The notes below the pieces were generated by a model that saw only the letters and a list, made by a program, of their open reading frames with translations, searched no databases and was not told where the DNA came from. From JALZAQ01 sp038253885 (GTDB lineage: Bacteria > Gemmatimonadota > Gemmatimonadetes > Gemmatimonadales > Gemmatimonadaceae), in contig JBBSGP010000049.1 of assembly GCA_038253885.1 (NCBI GenBank), positions 1 to 18,026 of the forward strand: a DNA stretch of 18,026 nt, written 5' to 3'. Both the position numbers and the translations under genes were made by a program. This document shows positions 13,004-18,026 of this stretch, piece by piece. Within the stretch, counting starts at the first letter, position 1. Every line of letters starts with the position of its first letter.

Positions 13004-15480
13004 CAGGCCACCGCGGTCGGCTCCGCCTCCGCCTCCGCGGCCTCCCACTCGTTGGCACAGCGCAGGCACTTCCGGAACTCGCCCCGCAACTTCGTGGACT
13101 TGACCTCCGCGCCGGGGAAGCCGCACTCGGGACAGATGTCGGGAAGGACTTTGTTCCAGACCACGAAATCGCAGCTGTCGTTGTCGCACGCGAAGAACGC
13201 GCTGCCCCGCTTCTTCGACCGGCGCTCGATCAGATCACCCCCGTCCCTGGGGCACTTCACGCCGGACGGCATCGGCCTGGTGCCGCGGCACTTGGGAAAG
13301 GTGCTGCAACCCAGGAACTGACCAGATCGGCCGGTGCGGATGACCATCGGGGCGCCGCAGAGCTGGCATTTCTCGGCGGTCATCACCGGCTTCTGCTTCT
13401 CGCCCTTGAGCGGCCGGGTGTACTTGCACGGCTTCGGGTGATGCTCGCACGCCACGTACGGCCCGAAGAATCCTCCCTTCGCGACAAGATGCCCGCCGCA
13501 CAGCGGGCAACGCTCGAGCGCCATGGCGGACAGGTCGTGAGCCGCGGCGATGAGCTCATCGACCTTCACATCCTGCAGCGAGGCGTTGAAGGGTCCATAG
13601 AAGTCCTCCAGCACGCGGCGCCAGGTGAGCTCCCCTTCCTCCACCTTGTCGAGCTCCCCCTCCATGGTCGAGGTGAAGCCGACGTCGAAGATCTCCGGGA
13701 ACTGCTTCACCATCACCTTCTCCACCGTCTCGCCAAGCTCGGTCGGAAAGAAGCGCCGTTGCTCCAGCCGCACGTAATGTCGGTCCACGAGGACCGAGAT
13801 GATCGAGGCATACGTGGACGGTCGGCCGATGCCGAGCCGCTCCAGCTCCTTCACGAGGCTGGCCTCCGAGAAGCGCGGGGGAGGCTCGGTGAAATGCTGG
13901 GTGGGGGTGATCGCCACGACCTTCACACTCTCACCACGCTCGATCACTGGCAGCGCCTGCTCATCCTCCAGCGCTTTGCTGTCGCCCTCCTCGCGCGCCT
14001 CCTTGTAGAGAGCAAGGAAGCCCTGGAACTTCACAACGCTGCCAGTGGAGCGGAAGAGGTAACGCCGCGCGTTCCGGACGGGGCTCGCGGCCGGATCGAG
14101 GTCGAAGTCGATCGTTGTCGTGTCGAACACCGCCGGCGCCATCTGCGAGGCCATGAAGCGCTGCCAGATGAGCTGGTAGAGCTTGAGCTGGTCCGGCGAG
14201 AGGAATCGCTGAAGCTGGTCGGGGCGGCGCGTTGGATCGGTGGGACGGACCCCCTCGTGAGCATCCTGCGTGTTCTGATTCTGGGTCCGGTTCTGGTTCT
14301 TTCCGCCGTAGAGCTGGAGCCCCCGGGCGAGGAAATCCGCACCGAAGAGGGTGCGCACGTAGTCCTGTGCCTGCCGGGCAGCGCTCTCGGCAACCCGCGT
14401 CGAGTCGGTGCGCATGTAGGTGATGAGGCCAACCGCGCCCTCATCTCCGATGTCGATCCCCTCGTAGAGATCCTGTGCCACCCGCATTGTCCGCTTGGAT
14501 CCGAAGCCCAGCTTCTTTGCGGCTTCCTGTTGGAGCGTGCTGGTGGTGAAAGGCGCAGCCGGATTCTTGCGCCGCTCTCGACGCTTGATATCGGTGACCG
14601 GAAACACATCGCGGCCCGCCAGCTCCGCCAGGATGCGCTGCGCCTCCGACTCGCCGGGAATCTCGGGCTTCCTGCCGTCCACCTGGTGGAGGCGCGCGAT
14701 GAAGCGCTGCTCCGATTTCTCGAGCTGCGCTTCGACAGTCCAGTATTCCTTCGGCCGGAAGGCACGGATGTCCCGCTCCCGCTCCACCAGGATGCGCAAT
14801 GCTACGGTCTGAACGCGTCCCGCGGACAATCCTTTCTTGACCGTCTTCCAGAGCAGCGGGCTCGCCTTGTAGCCAACGAGTCGGTCGAGCAGACGGCGCG
14901 CCTGTTGGGCGCCCACTTTCTTCTCATCGATCTCGCCGGCATTGGCGATGGCGCGCTCGACAGCGTCCTTCGTGATCTCGTGGAAGAGGACCCGACGGAT
15001 GGGGGCACCGCTCCGCCCTCGCGTCTTGATCGATTCGGAGACGTGATACGCGATGGCCTCACCCTCGCGATCCGGGTCGGTCGCGATGAAGATCTCGCGC
15101 GCCTCACGGGCAGCGCTCTTCAGGTCGGCCAGCGTCTTCTCCTTACCCGGAATCGGCTCGAATTGCGGCTCGAAGCCGTTCTCGATGTCGATTCCCATCT
15201 TCTTCTTCGGAAGATCGAGCACGTGACCGACGGTCGCCTTCACCCGGTAGTCGCGCCCCAGATACTTGCCGATCGTCTTCGCCTTGGCCGGTGACTCCAC
15301 GATGACCAGTGACCTGCCGCTGCCCAGCTCGCCCGCCAGGTCCGGATCACGCGCGATGACGGCGACGGCACCGCCCTTCTTCCGGGCTGTGCCGGTGGCC
15401 TGCACCGCTCGCCCGCCCCCCCGCTTCCGGGCGGTGCGGCGCTTGGGCTTGGAACTTGTCTTCGCCTTCTTCTCAGCCAT
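13003..15480 (-). CDS. topA: DNA topoisomerase I
   Basis: An 825-residue type IA topoisomerase that relaxes negative supercoils. A Lys/Arg-rich, Gly-rich N-terminal extension (1-about 55) precedes the TOPRIM domain, which begins SLVIVESPAKAKTI with E62 and has the metal triad D135, D137, E139 in ATDPDREGE. The nucleophilic tyrosine is Y355 in GLITYMRTDSTR. GLSAGRVQTVALR is at 217-229. The C-terminus has zinc-ribbon repeats: C658/C661/C678/C685, C705/C708/C725/C731, a third with only C743, C765 and C770 visible, and C783/C786/C805/C808. An acidic tail (811-820) ends the protein. The ATG at 15480 is three bases from the smg-like stop. The basic extension is unusual for the enzyme and may add DNA binding. 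Confidence 0.97.
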   Translation of the reverse strand: MAEKKAKTSSKPKRRTARKRGGGRAVQATGTARKKGGAVAVIARDPDLAGELGSGRSLVIVESPAKAKTIGKYLGRDYRVKATVGHVLDLPKKKMGIDIENGFEPQFEPIPGKEKTLADLKSAAREAREIFIATDPDREGEAIAYHVSESIKTRGRSGAPIRRVLFHEITKDAVERAIANAGEIDEKKVGAQQARRLLDRLVGYKASPLLWKTVKKGLSAGRVQTVALRILVERERDIRAFRPKEYWTVEAQLEKSEQRFIARLHQVDGRKPEIPGESEAQRILAELAGRDVFPVTDIKRRERRKNPAAPFTTSTLQQEAAKKLGFGSKRTMRVAQDLYEGIDIGDEGAVGLITYMRTDSTRVAESAARQAQDYVRTLFGADFLARGLQLYGGKNQNRTQNQNTQDAHEGVRPTDPTRRPDQLQRFLSPDQLKLYQLIWQRFMASQMAPAVFDTTTIDFDLDPAASPVRNARRYLFRSTGSVVKFQGFLALYKEAREEGDSKALEDEQALPVIERGESVKVVAITPTQHFTEPPPRFSEASLVKELERLGIGRPSTYASIISVLVDRHYVRLEQRRFFPTELGETVEKVMVKQFPEIFDVGFTSTMEGELDKVEEGELTWRRVLEDFYGPFNASLQDVKVDELIAAAHDLSAMALERCPLCGGHLVAKGGFFGPYVACEHHPKPCKYTRPLKGEKQKPVMTAEKCQLCGAPMVIRTGRSGQFLGCSTFPKCRGTRPMPSGVKCPRDGGDLIERRSKKRGSAFFACDNDSCDFVVWNKVLPDICPECGFPGAEVKSTKLRGEFRKCLRCANEWEAAEAEAEPTAVA

Positions 15481-15483
15481 GTC

Positions 15484-15720
15484 TCAATGCACTCGTCCCT
15501 GTTCGCCGGCCGAATTCTCGTCCACGAGACCTACTCCCTCCATCAGCGCGCGCAGGTCATCCAGCGCGATGCGTCCGTCGATCTGACTCATCGCGCGCTC
15601 GATGACGTGCTCCAGCTCGCTGGGGTTGAGAGCCCCGGAGCCGCTCAACGACAGCAGATGCCCCCATGCGTCAGGAGCGAAACGACCCCGCTCGTGGGGG
15701 CCCAAAACACGAAATGTCAT
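15484..15720 (-). CDS. smg: Short Smg/DUF494-like protein
   Basis: A 78-residue protein from ATG 15720 that resembles the C-terminal half of E. coli Smg (DUF494): RVLGPHERGRF, GHLLSLSGSGALNPSELEHVIERA and ALDDLRALMEGVGL align by memory with the end of Smg, including the R-x-x-x-P-E-like start, the LL-L core, VIER and LDDL. Smg proteins are about 150 residues with an extra N-terminal helical half, which is missing here. The frame is open up to 15903, but those residues are unlike Smg. Function of the family is unknown; smg is linked to dprA and topA-related genes in several phyla, and here topA follows after three bases, which supports the call. The ATG has a weak ribosome site. It could be a naturally short form or a remnant. 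Confidence 0.65.
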   Translation of the reverse strand: MTFRVLGPHERGRFAPDAWGHLLSLSGSGALNPSELEHVIERAMSQIDGRIALDDLRALMEGVGLVDENSAGEQGRVH

Positions 15721-15826
15721 GGATTCCGGACGTTCACACGCGCTGGAAGGTGACGTAACGACGAAGGTCGCGCTGGGCCCCGTCCCCACACAACGAATCC
15801 CCCCCGACGCGGCTCCTTCGAGCCCA

Positions 15827-15847
15827 GGACGCCACTTTCCGGCGTCC
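15827..15847. repeat. GC-rich hairpin between aroK and the smg-like gene
   Basis: GGACGCC (15827-15833) and GGCGTCC (15841-15847) form a perfect 7-bp stem with a 7-base loop. No T run follows on either strand, so a standard intrinsic terminator is not supported. It could be an RNA processing or pausing site, or part of the leader of the topA block. The rest of this 166-base gap holds no clear promoter by eye. Confidence 0.4.
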
Positions 15848-15886
15848 GTCCCAGGGTCCGAACGGAAGATTCCAACGGTAGTGGGC

Positions 15887-16444
15887 TCACTTCGGCGGGG
15901 CAAGCTGAAGCACCGCCTGCACCGTCTCTCGCAGGCTCAGCTCGCCCACCATCACCACGTCGTCGGCGGTGAGATAGGTCGGCTCGCGCTCCCGAAGCAG
16001 GCGCTCCAGCTCTCGTCCAGGATCCTCGCTCGCCAGCAACGGGCGCTGGCCTCGCGCCTCACCCAGCCGCTTCAGGGCGCGCTCCGGTGACAGCTTTAGA
16101 TAGATGATACGCCCCGGCGGTCGCAAAAGTGCCGAGACGCTCGGAGACATGATCCATCCGCCTCCGGGGGCGAGCACCATTCCGCCCCTGACGCCAAGCT
16201 CCAGCGTCAGCTGCACCTCGCGCGCTCGGAAATACGGCTCGCCGTGACGCTCGAAGATCTCCGGCACGCTCGCGCCCTCGCGGCGCGCGATCTCGGCGTC
16301 GAAGTCCAGAAAGGAGCGTCCGAGCTGTTTCGCCAACCCACGGCCGACGGATGACTTCCCGGAGCCAGGCAGCCCGACCAGGATGAGATGGGGCTCAGCC
16401 GGGTCGGCCGATCCGGGCGTCGATGTGAGAAAGATATCCGTCAT
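15887..16444 (-). CDS. aroK: Shikimate kinase
   Basis: A 185-residue P-loop kinase that phosphorylates shikimate in aromatic amino-acid synthesis. Walker A GLPGSGKS is at 24-31, substrate-binding D47 and D49 in FLDFDAEIA, R73 in FRAREV, the GGG loop at 94-96, and the lid arginine in RPLL at 134-137. A typical C-terminal REREPTYLTADDVV follows. The only acceptable start is ATG 16444, since no later in-frame start precedes the Walker A. It lies inside aroC, giving a 50-base overlap in a different frame, with poor SD. Expression is thus likely coupled to aroC. Confidence 0.95.
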   Translation of the reverse strand: MTDIFLTSTPGSADPAEPHLILVGLPGSGKSSVGRGLAKQLGRSFLDFDAEIARREGASVPEIFERHGEPYFRAREVQLTLELGVRGGMVLAPGGGWIMSPSVSALLRPPGRIIYLKLSPERALKRLGEARGQRPLLASEDPGRELERLLREREPTYLTADDVVMVGELSLRETVQAVLQLAPPK

Positions 16445-17591
16445 GGTTGCGCCGGGTCTCGCCGAGGGAATCGCCTCCGAACTTCTCCAGAAAGGCCTGG
16501 GCCACCACGAACGCTACCATGGCCTCGGCGATCACGCCCATGGCGGGCACGGCCGTCACGTCGCTCCGCTCGGCGACGGCCGCGGCCGCCTCACCCGATC
16601 CGATCTCCACCGTCGCCAGGGGTCGCATGAGGGTGCTGATCGGCTTCATTGCCACACGAAGGCTCAGCGGTTCGCCGGTGGTCATCCCGCCCTCCAGGCC
16701 GCCAGCGCGGTTGCTCGTGCGCCGGACGTTGCCCGCCCGCCGGCGGCCCGGAGCGAGCACGATCTCGTCGTGGACTTCGGCGCCGGTGAGGCGTGCCGCG
16801 GCGAAACCGAGACCGATCTCGACCCCCTTCACTGCCGGGATCGACATCACGGCGGCAGCGAGCCGGCCATCCAGCTTGCGATCCCAGGATACGTGCGAGC
16901 CCAGGCCGACTGGCAGTCCATCGCAGACCACCTCGCAGACGCCTCCGAGGGTGTTGCCCTCCCGCTTGATGGAATCGATGCGGTCGATCATTCGAGCTTC
17001 CGCACTCGAATCCAGAACTCGCAGCGGAGACAGATCGGCCGCGGCATTGATGTCGTCCGGCATGGTCGACGGTGGCTCGGCGTCGATGCCGCCGAGCTGG
17101 ACGAGATGGCTGCCGATGCGGATGCCGAACTCAGCGAGCAGTCGGCGGCAGATTGCGGCCGCGGCCACTCGCGCCGTCGTCTCGCGTGCGGAGGCGCGCT
17201 CGAGGATGTCGCGCGCGTCCTCACGATCGTACTTGAGCACGCCGGTCATGTCAGCGTGCCCCGGCCGGGGTCGTGTCACGCTTCGCTGCCGTCCTTCGCT
17301 GTCCCCTTCCCGAGGGGCCGGATCCATGATGTCGCGCCAGTTTGCCCAATCGCGATTATGGATGAGCATGGCGATCGGCGAGCCCAGCGTCTGGCCGGCG
17401 CGAACGCCGGAAAGGAACTCGGCGGAATCGCGCTCGATCTGCATCCGACGGCCGCGCCCGTACCCCTGCTGGCGCCGGGCGAGCTCCACGTTCACGTCCT
17501 CGGCCTGCAGCGGGAGCCCGGCCGGCATCCCCTCGAGAATGGAGACGAGCGCCGGCCCGTGTGACTCGCCGGCGGTGGTGAAGCGAAGCAT
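16395..17591 (-). CDS. aroC: Chorismate synthase
   Basis: A 398-residue FMN-dependent enzyme that converts EPSP to chorismate, the last step of the shikimate pathway. Family blocks are LRFTTAGESHGPALVSILEG (2-21), RRQQGYGRGRRM, the phosphate/flavin-binding TRPRPGHADMTG, ASARETTARVAA, VKGVEIGLGF, NRAGGLEGGMTTGEPL and the C-terminal FLEKFGGDS. Length is typical. The ATG at 17591 has GGAG about five bases ahead. It is the first gene after the pilin terminator, so a promoter should lie in the short interval 17592-17640 or within the terminator region; none is clear. The 3' end overlaps aroK by 50 bases. Confidence 0.97.
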   Translation of the reverse strand: MLRFTTAGESHGPALVSILEGMPAGLPLQAEDVNVELARRQQGYGRGRRMQIERDSAEFLSGVRAGQTLGSPIAMLIHNRDWANWRDIMDPAPREGDSEGRQRSVTRPRPGHADMTGVLKYDREDARDILERASARETTARVAAAAICRRLLAEFGIRIGSHLVQLGGIDAEPPSTMPDDINAAADLSPLRVLDSSAEARMIDRIDSIKREGNTLGGVCEVVCDGLPVGLGSHVSWDRKLDGRLAAAVMSIPAVKGVEIGLGFAAARLTGAEVHDEIVLAPGRRRAGNVRRTSNRAGGLEGGMTTGEPLSLRVAMKPISTLMRPLATVEIGSGEAAAAVAERSDVTAVPAMGVIAEAMVAFVVAQAFLEKFGGDSLGETRRNHDGYLSHIDARIGRPG

Positions 17592-17638
17592 GGGTCTCCG
17601 GGATCGGGGTGGAACTGCCGCGACCCCGGAACATGATG

Positions 17639-17674
17639 AAAAAGAAGAGGGCCAGGCAATGCCTGGCCCTCTTC
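17639..17674 (-). terminator. Strong intrinsic terminator of the pilin gene
   Basis: A perfect 14-bp stem (17644-17657 with 17661-17674) closes a three-base loop. On the minus strand it is followed by TTTTT (complement of 17639-17643). It lies 22 bases after the pilin stop and insulates it from aroC. No T run follows on the plus strand. Confidence 0.9.
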
Positions 17675-17695
17675 CAACACTGCGACGCTAGCCGG

Positions 17696-18026
17696 TTACG
17701 GGCAGGAAACCACGCCGTCCAGCTGGCCCGCGCCCACATCGCCGCCGACATGAATCTGGCAGCTGTTGGCCGTGCCCGAGATCGCCGAGTTGACGCCCAC
17801 GGCCGACCAGCCCTTCGTGATGCCGGTGCTGGTGATCGTGATCGTCACGTTCTTCGACGGCGCGTCGTTGACGGCCGCGATCGACGTCGAGTAGGTCTGG
17901 TTATCGGCGAAGTAGCCCTCTTCGGCCGTCGCCAGGTTACGCAGGTCGGTCTTGATCGTGGCGAAGTACGCCTTGTCCTTCGTGTTGGCGAACTTCGGGA
18001 TCGCGATCGCGGCCAGAATGCCGATG
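17696..18026 (-). CDS. Type IV pilin-like protein, N-terminus beyond the window
   Basis: A 3' partial gene; 109 codons are visible before TAA at 17696-17698. The fragment begins IGILAAIAIPKF, the end of the conserved hydrophobic N-terminal helix of type IV pilins, so the prepilin peptidase site and signal lie just outside the window. The segment LRNLATAEEGYFADNQTYS continues the alpha-1 helix and matches short type IV-a pilins. Two cysteines (C89 and C108 of the visible part) near the C-terminus can form the disulfide-closed D-region. Thr/Ser-rich strands (NVTITITSTG) form the globular head. It would be a filament subunit or minor pilin for motility, adhesion or DNA uptake. Codon use is uniform and GC-rich, consistent with good expression, and a strong terminator follows. 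It could also be a type II secretion pseudopilin, though the Cys pair and length favour a pilin. Confidence 0.88.
   Translation of the reverse strand, partial: IGILAAIAIPKFANTKDKAYFATIKTDLRNLATAEEGYFADNQTYSTSIAAVNDAPSKNVTITITSTGITKGWSAVGVNSAISGTANSCQIHVGGDVGAGQLDGVVSCP

Noticed and set aside
11798..13321. 507-codon open frame on the plus strand
   Set aside because: Antisense shadow of trmFO and the 3' end of topA.
13438..15294. 618-codon open frame on the plus strand
   Set aside because: Antisense of topA with no domain; the minus-strand frame is unmistakably topoisomerase I.

Overview
This is a GC-rich bacterial chromosome segment, almost entirely housekeeping genes packed on the minus strand. 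The gene set and order (type IV pilin, aroC-aroK, a short smg-like gene, topA, trmFO, xerC, small membrane protein, hslV, hslU, argF), together with a sigma-54 activator and an HD-GYP protein, suggest a free-living, non-Firmicute bacterium. Gemmatimonadota is my best guess, from general familiarity with their gene style; no rRNA or other phylogenetic marker was compared, so treat it as an inference. The topA-trmFO-xerC-hslV-hslU run is also the classic Bacillus topA-trmFO-codV-clpQ-clpY order.

Layout from right to left, the direction of most transcription. At 17696-18026 lies the 3' part of a type IV pilin-like gene cut by the window edge, closed by a very strong intrinsic terminator (17639-17674). 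aroC and aroK (17591-15887) follow, with a 50-base out-of-frame overlap. A 166-base gap containing a GC-rich hairpin leads to a tightly packed block (15720-7223): smg-like, topA, trmFO, xerC, a three-helix membrane protein, hslV, hslU and argF. Several junctions there overlap (TGATG, TGATG, GTGA) or lie 3 bases apart. The block covers DNA supercoiling, tRNA m5U54 methylation, chromosome dimer resolution, ATP-dependent proteolysis and arginine synthesis. The only clear plus-strand gene (6417-7205) is a two-part regulator with an AraC-type DNA-binding end; it converges on argF and diverges from the next operon. That operon (6249-3034) is gcvT, a mogA/moaB-family gene and a sigma-54-type activator whose receiver domain has lost its phosphorylatable aspartate.

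The left end (1-3033) is looser. It holds an unrecognised two-domain protein (1975-2745) and an HD-GYP protein with a membrane-embedded N-terminal half (268-1614). The HD-GYP gene is preceded by a 360-base non-coding stretch containing a foldable RNA element, a near-perfect Shine-Dalgarno sequence and a 20-codon ORF, and is followed by an intrinsic terminator. Base composition of this left segment is visibly lower in GC (hand-counted lines give about 48-60%, against about 72% in one line of topA), which hints at separate acquisition.

No CRISPR array, insertion sequence, prophage, tRNA or rRNA gene was seen. The strongest candidates for something not yet described are the leader plus small ORF ahead of the HD-GYP gene, the phosphorylation-independent sigma-54 activator co-transcribed with gcvT and mogA, and the unknown proteins at 1975-2745 and 10271-10672.
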